NCBI GenBank assembly: GCA_011742915.1
Contig: JAAQTN010000004.1
Span: 1 to 64,000 of the forward strand
DNA: 64,000 bases
Direction: 5' to 3'
Source of the DNA: Billgrantia desiderata
GTDB lineage: Bacteria > Pseudomonadota > Gammaproteobacteria > Pseudomonadales > Halomonadaceae
Part shown: positions 17,962-26,585 of the stretch, piece after piece
Numbering within the stretch: position 1 is the stretch's first letter
How the letters are laid out: each line of letters starts with the position of its first letter
Notes under the pieces: model-generated
What the model was told of the DNA's origin: nothing
What the model saw: the letters and a program-made list of their open reading frames with translations, nothing else
The model's database searches: none
Made by a program: the position numbers and the translations under genes

Positions 17962-20900
17962 ATGCCCAAATTCTCGTTGCTCGACCCGCCCCGCCCTGCC
18001 GGGACCCGCGAAACCCTCTACTGGCAGACGCCGCCCGGCAGCGCGGCGGCGCTGGCGCTGGCTCATCTGGCCGACGATGAGCCGCTGCTGGTGGTGACCC
18101 CGGACACCGCCAGCGCTCAGCGCCTCGAGGACGACCTGCGCTTCTACGCCAGCGTACCGGTGCTGCCCTTTCCCGACTGGGAGACGCTGCCCTACGACAG
18201 CTTCTCGCCGCACCAGGACATCGTCTCGGAACGCCTGCGCACGCTGCGCCGGCTGCAGGACGGCGAGCACGGCATCGTGCTGGTACCGATCAACACGCTC
18301 ATGCAGCGCCTGCCGCCGGTGGACTACATCGCCGGCCGGGTGCTCACCCTCGAGGTGGGCATGCGGCTCGATCGCGAAGGCTTTCGCGACAGCCTGTCGC
18401 GGGCCGGCTACCGGGCCGTGGAGACGGTCTACGAGCCCGGCGAGTACGCTCTGCGCGGCGCCTTGATCGACCTCTACCCCATGGGCAGCGAAAGTCCGCT
18501 GCGCATCGACCTGTTCGACGACGAGGTCGATACCCTGCGCAGCTTCGATCCCGACACCCAGCGCAGCCAGGACAAGGTCGAGCGGGTCGAGCTGCTGCCG
18601 GCTCACGAATACTCCCTGTCGCGCAGCGCCATCGCTTGCTTCCGCGAGGGCTTCGAGACGCTGTTCGACGTCGACCCGCGCCAGTGCCCGCTCTACGTCG
18701 ACGCCTTGAAGGGCATCCCCTCGCCCGGCCTGGAGCAGTACCTGCCGCTGTTCTTCGAAGAGACGGCGACCCTGTTCGAGCACCTGGCCGAGGGCACCCG
18801 GGTGGCCCTGCTGCCCGACGTCTTCAGCGCCGCCGAGCATCACTGGGCCGCCATCGAGAGCCGCTTTGAAAACCTCGGCGTCGACCCGACCCGCCCGCTG
18901 CTGCCGCCCCATCGCGCCTTCGTGCCGGTCACGGAGATCTTCGCCGCCATCAAGCGCCACCCGCGCATCGAGTTGAGCGACGACCCCGAACGGCGGCACG
19001 TGCATCCAGGCGCCGCACAGGCTCTGCCGCAAGTGGCGGTCAACGCCCGCGCCAAGCAGCCGCTGGCGGCGCTCGAACGCTTTCTCGCCGAGCACGGCGA
19101 CACCCGGGTGCTGTTCGTCGCCGAGTCACGCGGCCGCCGCGAGGCCCTGGAAGAGACGCTCGCCCCGCTGCAGCTGACGCTGCCCCATGTCGCCGGCTTC
19201 GACGCCTTTCAAGACAGCACGGCGCGACTGGCCGTCACCGAAGGCGAGCTCAGCGCCGGGCTGTGGCTGGAGCAACCCGACCTTGCCGTGATCAGCGAGA
19301 CGGAGCTGTTCGGCGACGTGGTACGCCAGAGTCGTCGCCGCGAGAAGGCCACCGACATGGGCGAGCTGGCCATTCGCCATCTGGCCGAGCTGCGCCCGGG
19401 GGCTCCGGTGGTACATCAGACCCACGGCGTGGGCCGCTACCGCGGCCTGGAGCGGCTCGAGGCCGGCGGTCAGGCGGCGGAGTTCGTGGCGCTGGAGTAC
19501 GCCGACGGCGCCAAGCTCTACGTGCCGGTGGACAACCTGCATCTGATCTCGCGCTACGCCGGTGCCGACGACGAGCTCGCCCCGCTGCACCGGCTGGGCT
19601 CCGAGCAGTGGGACAAGGCGCGGCGCAAGGCGGCAGAGAAGATCCGCGACACCGCCGCCGAGCTGCTCGACGTCTACGCCCGCCGCGAGGCCCGGGAAGG
19701 CTTCGCCTGCGCCCTGCCCGACGAGGAGTATGCCCGCTTCTCCGCCACCTTCCCGTTCGAAGAGACCCCGGATCAGCGCGCCGCCATCGCTGCCGTGATC
19801 GGCGACATGACCGCCCCTCGCCCGATGGATCGCGTGGTGTGCGGCGACGTCGGCTTCGGCAAGACCGAGGTGGCCATGCGTGCGGCCTTCCTCGCCGTGC
19901 ATTCGGGGCGTCAGGTGGTGGTGCTGGTACCCACCACCCTGCTCGCCCGCCAGCACTACGAGAACTTCCGCGACCGTTTCGCCGATACCGCGGTACAGAT
20001 CGAGCTGATTTCGCGCTTCACCGCGGGCAAGGGTCAGGCGGAGGCGCTCGAGCGCATCGAGAGCGGCAAGGCCGACATCGTGATCGGCACCCACAAGCTG
20101 CTGTCGAAATCGATGAAGCTGCCCAACATGGGGCTGCTGATCATCGACGAGGAGCACCGCTTCGGCGTCGCTCAGAAGGAGCGACTCAAGGAGCTGCGTG
20201 CCGAGGTCGACATCCTCACGCTCACCGCCACGCCGATACCGCGTACGCTCAACATGGCCATGAGCGGCATCCGCGATCTGTCGATCATCGCCACGCCCCC
20301 GGCCCGACGCCTGTCGGTGAAGACCTTCGTCCAGCAGCGTGACGAGTCGATCATCAAGGAAGCGATCCTGCGCGAGATCCTGCGCGGCGGTCAGGTCTAC
20401 TACCTGCACAACGAGGTCAGGACCATCGAGACCGCCGCCGAGACGATCCGCTCGCTGGTTCCCGAGGCCCGCGTGGCGGTAGCCCATGGCCAGCTGCCCG
20501 AACGCGCCCTGGAGCGCGTCATGTCGGACTTCTACCACAAGCGCTACAACGTGCTGGTGTGCTCCACCATCATCGAGACCGGCATCGACGTGCCCAGCGC
20601 CAACACCATCGTCATCGAGCGTGCCGACAAGTTCGGCCTGGCCCAGCTGCATCAGCTGCGCGGCCGTGTGGGCCGCAGCCATCACCAGGCCTACGCCTAC
20701 CTGCTCGCCCCACCGCCACGGGCCATGACCAAGGATGCCGTCAAGCGCCTGGAGGCCATCGCTGCCGCCGACGACCTCGGCGCCGGCTTCACCCTGGCCA
20801 GCCACGACATGGAGATCCGCGGCGCCGGCGAACTGCTCGGCGAGGAGCAGAGCGGCCAGATGGAGGCCATCGGCTATACCCTCTACATGGAAATGCTCGA

Positions 20901-21411
20901 CCGCGCGGTGGCCGCCATTCGTGCCGGCAAGACACCCAACATCGAAACCCCGCTGAACGAAGGGGTCGAGGTCAGCCTCAACCTGCCGGCGCTGATTCCC
21001 GACGACTATCTGCCCGACGTGCAGCAGCGCCTGGTGATGTACAAGCGCATCGCCAGTGCCGCCGACGAAGCCGAGCTCAAGGAGCTGCAGGTGGAGATGA
21101 TCGACCGCTTCGGCCTGCTGCCGGCGCCGGTCAAGACCTTGATGCGCCAGACCCGCCTGCGTCAACGCGCCGAGCGGCTGGGCATCGTGCGTCTCGAGGC
21201 CGGCACCGAGCGCGGACGGGTGATCTTCGGCGGCCAGACCCGGGTCGATCCGCTGGTGCTGGTCAAGCTGATTCAGGCCGAGCCGCAGCGCTATCGGCTC
21301 GACGGCGCCGATACCTTGCGCTTCGAGGCGGCGATGGAAAAGGAAGAGGAGCGCTTCCAGGCCGTGGAACAACTGCTCGACGTGCTCAACCGCAAGGCTC
21401 AAGCCGCCTGA
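17962..21411 (+). CDS. mfd: Transcription-repair coupling factor
   Basis: ATP-dependent translocase (1149 aa) that removes RNA polymerase stalled at DNA lesions and recruits UvrA. Domains in order: the UvrB-like region (to about residue 340, with FPDWETLPYDSFSPHQD), the RNA-polymerase-interacting domain (VHQTHGVGRYRGL, about 480-540), the helicase module with Walker A GDVGFGKTEVAM and the DEEH box in IIDEEHRFGV, then the TRG motif region and C-terminal UvrA-masking domain. The start at the ATG at 17962 removes a poorly supported extension from 17887; no strong ribosome site is visible. Confidence 0.96.
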   Translation: MPKFSLLDPPRPAGTRETLYWQTPPGSAAALALAHLADDEPLLVVTPDTASAQRLEDDLRFYASVPVLPFPDWETLPYDSFSPHQDIVSERLRTLRRLQDGEHGIVLVPINTLMQRLPPVDYIAGRVLTLEVGMRLDREGFRDSLSRAGYRAVETVYEPGEYALRGALIDLYPMGSESPLRIDLFDDEVDTLRSFDPDTQRSQDKVERVELLPAHEYSLSRSAIACFREGFETLFDVDPRQCPLYVDALKGIPSPGLEQYLPLFFEETATLFEHLAEGTRVALLPDVFSAAEHHWAAIESRFENLGVDPTRPLLPPHRAFVPVTEIFAAIKRHPRIELSDDPERRHVHPGAAQALPQVAVNARAKQPLAALERFLAEHGDTRVLFVAESRGRREALEETLAPLQLTLPHVAGFDAFQDSTARLAVTEGELSAGLWLEQPDLAVISETELFGDVVRQSRRREKATDMGELAIRHLAELRPGAPVVHQTHGVGRYRGLERLEAGGQAAEFVALEYADGAKLYVPVDNLHLISRYAGADDELAPLHRLGSEQWDKARRKAAEKIRDTAAELLDVYARREAREGFACALPDEEYARFSATFPFEETPDQRAAIAAVIGDMTAPRPMDRVVCGDVGFGKTEVAMRAAFLAVHSGRQVVVLVPTTLLARQHYENFRDRFADTAVQIELISRFTAGKGQAEALERIESGKADIVIGTHKLLSKSMKLPNMGLLIIDEEHRFGVAQKERLKELRAEVDILTLTATPIPRTLNMAMSGIRDLSIIATPPARRLSVKTFVQQRDESIIKEAILREILRGGQVYYLHNEVRTIETAAETIRSLVPEARVAVAHGQLPERALERVMSDFYHKRYNVLVCSTIIETGIDVPSANTIVIERADKFGLAQLHQLRGRVGRSHHQAYAYLLAPPPRAMTKDAVKRLEAIAAADDLGAGFTLASHDMEIRGAGELLGEEQSGQMEAIGYTLYMEMLDRAVAAIRAGKTPNIETPLNEGVEVSLNLPALIPDDYLPDVQQRLVMYKRIASAADEAELKELQVEMIDRFGLLPAPVKTLMRQTRLRQRAERLGIVRLEAGTERGRVIFGGQTRVDPLVLVKLIQAEPQRYRLDGADTLRFEAAMEKEEERFQAVEQLLDVLNRKAQAA

Positions 21412-21471
21412 CCAGGGCGGCGTTAGCCACCTCGACAAGAGCACCAGGACTCCCGCATCGCGCGGGAACGC

Positions 21472-21579
21472 TATAATATGCGTAGGTGTCCAATCGCAGC
21501 CTTGACACGAACCCGGCGCCAAGAACCGAAAGGCGCGTGACCGTTGCCGAATGCCGTGGCATGTCTGGAGACATGCCAC
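21472..21579 (+). promoter_or_regulatory. Candidate promoter and leader hairpin upstream of the L,D-transpeptidase gene
   Basis: A perfect TATAAT at 21472-21477 follows a small TCCCGC/GCGGGA inverted repeat (21451-21467) in the place of the spacer. No good -35 is seen. The leader contains a perfect 11-bp stem, 21555-21565 with 21570-21580, which might instead end mfd transcription. It is not followed by a T-run. Confidence 0.4.
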
Positions 21580-21613
21580 GCGTTGGCGACTTTATGACGA
21601 GAACATGACGTAA

Positions 21614-22693
21614 ATGAAGAACCCGACACTGGCCAGGCGTATCGGCCTTGGCGTTGCCCTGTTCAGTCTTGCCGCCCTGTTGGCAACGGCAACGGTTGCC
21701 GACGAGAGTTCGAACGGCACCCGAGAGTTACCCCGCGGCCATTTTCACCTGCCCGAAGCGGGCAACGTGATCGGCGAAGCCTATACCGTCGTCGTCGAAG
21801 AGGGTGAAACCCTGCTCGACATCGGCCGCCGCCACAACGCCGGCTACGAAGAGATGCGCATGGCGAATCCCGACGTCAGCATCTGGGCCCCCCAGCCCGG
21901 CACCGAGGTGGTGATCCCGGCCCAGCACATCCTGCCGGATGCCCCGCGTGAAGGCATCGTGGTCAACCTCTCCGAACTGCGTCTGTATTACTATTCGCGC
22001 CCGGGCATCGTCGAAACCTACCCGATCAGCATCGGTCGCGACGGCTTTGCCACTCCGGTCGGCGTGACCCGCACCACGGTCAAGGTCAAGGACCCGCACT
22101 GGTCGCCGCCCCGCTCCATGCGCGAGGAAGCCGCGGCACGCGGCGAGCCGCCACCCGCGGTGGTACCGCCCGGTCCTGACAACCCCCTGGGCCGCCACGC
22201 CATCCTGCTGGGCCTGCCGAGCTATCTGATCCACGGCACCAACATGCCTGACGGGGTCGGCATGCGTGCCAGCCGCGGCTGTATCCGCATGTTCCCGGAA
22301 GACATTGAGTCGCTCTACGAGCGCGTTCCCAGCGGCACGCAGGTCAACATCATCGATCAGCCGTTCAAGGTGGCCTGGTCGGCGGATGGCGTGCTCTACG
22401 CGCAGTCCTTCCCGCAGCTCGAAGAGAACCAGGGTACCTTCGAGCCGATCATCAACGCCATGGAAGTGCTGGCCAACGCCTTCGGCGAAGAGCGCCCGCC
22501 GGTCGACTACGCCCAGTTGCGTCGCGTGGTGGAAAATCCCGACGGTCGTCTGGTCTCGCTGCTGAGAGTCGCCGAAGAGGAGCCGGCGCCTGTCGCCCCG
22601 CAGCAGGACAGCCTCGACCAAGGACTCTTCTCCGAGATCGAGCTCGGCCAGCTTTCCGGCCTGTTCACGGAGCTGGAGGCCTACCGCCGGTAG
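21614..22693 (+). CDS. L,D-transpeptidase with LysM-like domain (YkuD family)
   Basis: Periplasmic transpeptidase of 359 aa, similar in build to ErfK/YbiS/YcfS, which link Braun lipoprotein to meso-diaminopimelate of peptidoglycan. A signal peptide covers about residues 1-29. A LysM-like segment (about 55-103, with VVEEGETLLDIGRRHNAGYEE) precedes the YkuD domain. That domain holds H207 (IHGTN) and SRGCIR with catalytic C223. A C-terminal tail of about 90 residues follows. It faces the lipoprotein gene across a shared terminator, and a second YkuD-type gene lies just beyond, so attachment of that lipoprotein is its likely job. Confidence 0.9.
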   Translation: MKNPTLARRIGLGVALFSLAALLATATVADESSNGTRELPRGHFHLPEAGNVIGEAYTVVVEEGETLLDIGRRHNAGYEEMRMANPDVSIWAPQPGTEVVIPAQHILPDAPREGIVVNLSELRLYYYSRPGIVETYPISIGRDGFATPVGVTRTTVKVKDPHWSPPRSMREEAAARGEPPPAVVPPGPDNPLGRHAILLGLPSYLIHGTNMPDGVGMRASRGCIRMFPEDIESLYERVPSGTQVNIIDQPFKVAWSADGVLYAQSFPQLEENQGTFEPIINAMEVLANAFGEERPPVDYAQLRRVVENPDGRLVSLLRVAEEEPAPVAPQQDSLDQGLFSEIELGQLSGLFTELEAYRR

Positions 22694-22800
22694 GTCATTG
22701 CCTCACGCCGGCGGCATGCTCACCACGCCGCCGGCAAGCATCCGCTCCCCATCCGCTCCCTGAGGTCCCCCGTGTCACGAAGCGCATGTGCATGAGCATG

Positions 22801-22836
22801 AACGAGAAAACCCCGCCGAGGCGGGGTTTTCTCGTT
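22801..22836. terminator. Bidirectional terminator between the L,D-transpeptidase and lpp genes
   Basis: A near-perfect 17-bp palindromic stem (22801-22817 with 22820-22836) with an A-run on the left arm and a T-run on the right, so it can end transcription from both convergent genes. A second 8-bp hairpin (22847-22854 with 22859-22866) lies between it and the lpp stop. Confidence 0.92.
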
Positions 22837-22880
22837 GCAGAACCGCCATCACCCGTGAGGGTGATGAGGCCCCAGCAGAA

Positions 22881-23144
22881 TTACTTCTGCATGGAGCGCT
22901 GGAACATACGGTTCATTTCTTCGCGGTTCTGCTCGGACATCTGCAGAGCCGCCTGGGCGTCACGCTGCGCCTGGTTGGCAGTGTTCTGCGCCTGAGTAGC
23001 GATGCTGCGAGCTTCTGCAGCGTCCGCCTGAGCGGCTTCAGCAGTCTGGCGAACTTCGTCCAGAGCAGCGTTGGTAGCACAACCAGCCAGGATGGCCATA
23101 GAAGCGGCAGCGGCGGTCAGCTTCAGGGTGGTCTTCAGAGTCAT
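22881..23144 (-). CDS. lpp: Major outer-membrane lipoprotein (Lpp/OprI type)
   Basis: Small lipoprotein of 87 aa that would anchor the outer membrane to peptidoglycan. The signal peptide ends in the lipobox LAGC, giving a lipidated Cys22. The mature part is one long Ala/Gln-rich coiled coil with heptad spacing of hydrophobic residues. The C-terminal residue is Lys87, the group joined to diaminopimelate in Braun lipoprotein. The ATG at 23144 has AAGGAG upstream, so the longer frame from 23177 is not used. L,D-transpeptidase genes lie on both sides. High expression is likely, given the strong site, its own promoter and strong terminator. Confidence 0.9.
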   Translation of the reverse strand: MTLKTTLKLTAAAASMAILAGCATNAALDEVRQTAEAAQADAAEARSIATQAQNTANQAQRDAQAALQMSEQNREEMNRMFQRSMQK

Positions 23145-23277
23145 GATGTTCTCCTTGAGTCTTCCTTGGTACTGCACAGGTTAGTACAGCGGCGTTGATG
23201 ATGCCTGTGATCCAGGCTCCCCTGCTCAATGCAGGATTCTTGCAGCGACTGCTGCCAAGCACAGGAGTCAAACGCTG

Positions 23278-23286
23278 TTTTATAAT
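23278..23286 (-). promoter_or_regulatory. Candidate lpp promoter -10 region
   Basis: The minus strand reads TATTATAAA about 135 bases upstream of the lpp ATG and just beyond the stop of the upstream L,D-transpeptidase gene. No good -35 is present at the usual spacing (TATGGA at 17 bases from TATAAA). Placement suggests lpp has its own promoter. Confidence 0.4.
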
Positions 23287-23336
23287 ACCCTACGGCGCTT
23301 GTCCATAGCTCGAAACGTCCCTTGCGTATCTTGAGC

Positions 23337-23951
23337 CTAGCGGATGACGACGCGAGTGCCAATGTCGATTAGCTCGGAGAGCCTCTCGATCTGCGCGTCG
23401 GTTACCGCCACGCATCCCTGAGTCCAGTGATAACTGGCATGGACCTCCGGGTCTGCCCTACCGAGGCCATGGATTCCGATGAAGCCCCCCAGCACGGTCT
23501 GCTGGGGCGGATAGCCGTGGCGCCGATAGTAGGCGAAATAATCTGCGTAATCCTGCTCCGTGTAAAGCCCTGATTCCAGCGCCGTACGCGCATGGGACGG
23601 CGTAGGATAATCGATGCCGATGAAGATATGCCACTGGCTTTCCCAATTAAAGCGATTGACGCGAAATTCTCCCTTCGGTGTGACGTTGCCGCCGTAGGTG
23701 CGCATCGTGCTGGCGCCGGAGCGCCCCAGCGAGACGGGAGCGAAGCGCTCGAGCAGTGCGTTGCCCCGATAGACGCTCAACGAGGATTCCCGATCGTCGA
23801 CCAGCACCCACACCTCGCCGTCATGGCGAGGCGCGTGAGCGCGCGACAGGATGGTCTCGATCAGGCTTGCATGGGCTGCATGCCCCGTCAGCAGGGCAAA
23901 GGGGGCCAGCAAGGCCAGCTGGCCAAAGCGACGGCGGGAAACGGATCTCAT
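23337..23951 (-). CDS. L,D-transpeptidase family protein (YkuD domain), Tat-like signal
   Basis: Exported protein of 204 aa. The N-terminus SRRRFGQLALLAPF resembles a twin-arginine signal, cleaved after about residue 28. The catalytic region has IGIHGLG with H161 and HWTQGCVAVTD with C180, the YkuD His and Cys signature. Proteins of this group include peptidoglycan cross-linking enzymes and, as with E. coli YafK/DpaA, enzymes that release Braun lipoprotein. Being on the lpp strand and directly upstream of it, it may attach or detach that lipoprotein; the sequence does not decide. GAGGAG precedes the ATG. Confidence 0.85.
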   Translation of the reverse strand: MRSVSRRRFGQLALLAPFALLTGHAAHASLIETILSRAHAPRHDGEVWVLVDDRESSLSVYRGNALLERFAPVSLGRSGASTMRTYGGNVTPKGEFRVNRFNWESQWHIFIGIDYPTPSHARTALESGLYTEQDYADYFAYYRRHGYPPQQTVLGGFIGIHGLGRADPEVHASYHWTQGCVAVTDAQIERLSELIDIGTRVVIR

Positions 23952-24132
23952 CGACTCCTCACGGCAGGTCGGTTCGTTAGCGTTTTATAACGTATCCCGC
24001 TTCGACTGTCAGTCCACTTAACGTAACCGAACATTGCATTCATGACGCCGATCAATGGTCTTCGTACAAGCTTGGTTCTAGGCTCACAGTCAAACCCTTC
24101 GCCCCAGGCCCTGACTCGCACGAGGTGTCCGC

Positions 24133-26547
24133 ATGCCCAACCAGCCCGGCAGTTCCCGTCCGCCCCGCCACACCCAGCTCCCGAGCGCTGCGCAGGACCC
24201 CGATTTCGCCGCTTGGGCCCAAGGGGTGGGCATGATCTCGCATGGCCCCGCCACCCAGGCGGCCATCGCCAGCCTGCTGCAACGCCATGCCCATACCCCC
24301 GAACTCAGAGGCGCCTGGCTGGCCAAGCTGCGTGCCGCCGACCGGCTGGCCAACATGGGCATGTGGCTGGTCGCCCACATGACCTATGCACGACGCGTAC
24401 GGCTGGATGGCGAGCCGCTCGTCGCAGGGGATTTCAAACCCCGGCCGGAGGGGCACACCGGGGGCGCCCTCAACATGGTGCCTGCCTACGTCGGCTATCT
24501 CACCGCCAACAGCCTGACCCGGATGACCCGCAGCTGGCTGATGGGACAAGGCCACTGCGTGGCCGCCATCGATGCGCTCAACGTGCTGATGGACAACATG
24601 GCACCTGCCCACGCGGCCCGCTATTCGTTCAGTGACGAGGGTCTGACGAAGCTGGTCAACGATTTCTACCATTGCGGGGTCGATGCCGACGGCCATCCGG
24701 TTTCGCCTCTCGGCAGCCACGTCAACGCCCATACGGCGGGCGGCTTGAGCGAAGGGGGCTATCTGGGCTTTGCGGGCCTGCAGTATGCGCACATGCCTCT
24801 TGCGCACCAGCATCTTGTGGCATTTCTCAGCGATGGCGCCTTCGAAGAGCAGCGCGGAAGCGACTGGGTACCGCGCTGGTGGCGCGCCGAGGACAGCGGC
24901 CCTATCGTGCCGGTGATGATCGCCAATGGCCGGCGCATCGATCAGCGTACGACCATGAGCCAGTCGGGGGGCACCCACTGGTTCGAGGAGCATCTGATAC
25001 TCAACGGCTTCGCACCGCTGACCATCGATGGCCGCGACCCTGCCGCCTTCGCCTGGGCGATCATCGCCGCCGAAACGGAGCTGGCCGAGCAGGTGGCTGC
25101 GCTGAAAGCGGGACACGGCCGCTACCCGCTACGCCTGCCCTACGTCATCGCCGAAACGGTGAAGGGCTACGGCTTTCCCGGCGCCGGCACCAATGCGGCG
25201 CACAATCTCCCGCTCCTCGCCAGCCCGGCCGAGGATGCATCGGCACGCGAGCGCTTCAACAGCGGCGCGGCCGCGCTCCACGTACCGCTAACCGATCTGC
25301 GTCAGGCGATCGACGCCCTCAACGACCACGCCTCCAGCCAACGCCCCAAGGAGCGCGATCACGAGCTGGCCGTCGCCGTCACGCCGCTACCCACCACCCC
25401 ACCGCTACCGATCTTCGCACCAGGCCAGCTCGTCTCCCCCATGGCGGCAATCGATGAGACCTTCAAGCGCCTCGTGCTGGCCAACCCCGAGCTGCGGGTG
25501 CGGGTAGGAAACCCCGACGAGATGCGCAGCAACCGGCTCGACCAGACCCTGGACCTGCTCAAGCACCGGGTGACCGATCCCGAGCCGGGCGTCGCCGAAG
25601 CGCTCGACGGCTCGGTGATCACCGCCCTCAACGAAGAAGCGGTGGTGTGTGCGGCACTGGCCAACAAGCAGGGCCTGAACCTGGTGGCATCGTACGAGGC
25701 CTTTGCCGTCAAGATGCTGGGCGCCATGCGCCAGGAGGTCATCTTCGCCCGTCATCAGCGCGAAGCCGGGCGCGAGCCGGGCTGGCTGACGGTGCCGCTG
25801 CTGGCCAGCTCTCATACCTGGGAGAACGGCAAGAACGAGCAGTCGCACCAGGACCCGACGCTGTGCGAGGCCTGGCTGGGTGAAATGGACGACGTGGCGC
25901 CGACGCTGTTCCCGGTCGACGCACCAAGCGCGGCCTATGCGCTGCGTGAGCTTTACCGTTCACGCGGACGCATCGCCCTGGCAGTGGTAGCGAAGAACCC
26001 CGTGCCGGTAGTGCTCGATGAAGAGCATGCCAGGCGCCTCTACGAGGACGGCATACTCTGCCTGCACGATACGGCGGCTCCCCGCGTCCAGCTGTTCGCG
26101 ATAGGCGCCTACCAGTTGATCGAGATGCAGCGTGCCCTGACAAGACTGACCCGGGCGGGTGTCGACGCCAGCCTGTACGTGATTCAGGAGCCCGGCAAGC
26201 TGCGCGAGGCCAGGGACGAACGAGAGGCGACCGCCACCCTCGGTCAGTGCCGGCTCAGCCAACTGGTGCCGCCTACCCACGCCAGGGTCTTCCTGGCGCA
26301 TTGCCGCCCCGAGCCGCTGTGCGGAGTACTGCGCCCGCTCGACACCGGCAGCGGTTCGCGCTTTCTTGGCTATCGCAACCGGGGCGGCACGCTGGATACC
26401 TTCGGCATGCTGTATGCCAATCGCGCTACCTGGGGCCATGTGCTGGAGGCCGTCAGCGAAGTGGCACAGCTCGAACTCGAGGCCCTGCTCGATGAGCCGG
26501 AGCGCCTGGCGCTCGCCGGCGAAGGCGACCCCCAGGCGCTGCGCTGA
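24133..26547 (+). CDS. xfp: Xylulose-5-phosphate/fructose-6-phosphate phosphoketolase
   Basis: Thiamine-diphosphate enzyme (804 aa) that splits xylulose-5-P or fructose-6-P with phosphate into acetyl-phosphate and a shorter sugar phosphate. Recognisable segments are the N-terminal PRPEGHTGGALNMVP, the ThDP-binding SDGAFEEQRG, and PDEMRSNRL near residue 460, followed by the C-terminal transketolase-like part. It stands alone, with an ATG preceded by GAGGT. With the PPi-type phosphofructokinase later in the window it points to flexible sugar metabolism that can feed acetyl-CoA without pyruvate decarboxylation. The exact substrate preference cannot be read from the sequence. Confidence 0.93.
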   Translation: MPNQPGSSRPPRHTQLPSAAQDPDFAAWAQGVGMISHGPATQAAIASLLQRHAHTPELRGAWLAKLRAADRLANMGMWLVAHMTYARRVRLDGEPLVAGDFKPRPEGHTGGALNMVPAYVGYLTANSLTRMTRSWLMGQGHCVAAIDALNVLMDNMAPAHAARYSFSDEGLTKLVNDFYHCGVDADGHPVSPLGSHVNAHTAGGLSEGGYLGFAGLQYAHMPLAHQHLVAFLSDGAFEEQRGSDWVPRWWRAEDSGPIVPVMIANGRRIDQRTTMSQSGGTHWFEEHLILNGFAPLTIDGRDPAAFAWAIIAAETELAEQVAALKAGHGRYPLRLPYVIAETVKGYGFPGAGTNAAHNLPLLASPAEDASARERFNSGAAALHVPLTDLRQAIDALNDHASSQRPKERDHELAVAVTPLPTTPPLPIFAPGQLVSPMAAIDETFKRLVLANPELRVRVGNPDEMRSNRLDQTLDLLKHRVTDPEPGVAEALDGSVITALNEEAVVCAALANKQGLNLVASYEAFAVKMLGAMRQEVIFARHQREAGREPGWLTVPLLASSHTWENGKNEQSHQDPTLCEAWLGEMDDVAPTLFPVDAPSAAYALRELYRSRGRIALAVVAKNPVPVVLDEEHARRLYEDGILCLHDTAAPRVQLFAIGAYQLIEMQRALTRLTRAGVDASLYVIQEPGKLREARDEREATATLGQCRLSQLVPPTHARVFLAHCRPEPLCGVLRPLDTGSGSRFLGYRNRGGTLDTFGMLYANRATWGHVLEAVSEVAQLELEALLDEPERLALAGEGDPQALR

Positions 26548-26585
26548 GGCGTTCGCGCTGCGCTGGCAAGCGCAGCGCCCGAGCG

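Noticed and set aside
19126..21579. Minus-strand open frame of 817 codons opposite mfd
   Set aside because: It is the antisense of a clearly functional mfd in high-GC sequence, has no recognisable domain and a composition typical of shadow frames.
24052..25116. Minus-strand open frame of 354 codons opposite the phosphoketolase gene
   Set aside because: Antisense shadow; the plus strand holds conserved ThDP-enzyme motifs.
24133..26547. Considered an ordinary transketolase instead of phosphoketolase
   Set aside because: The N-terminal segment, the length of about 800 residues and the PDEMRSNRL region are phosphoketolase features.
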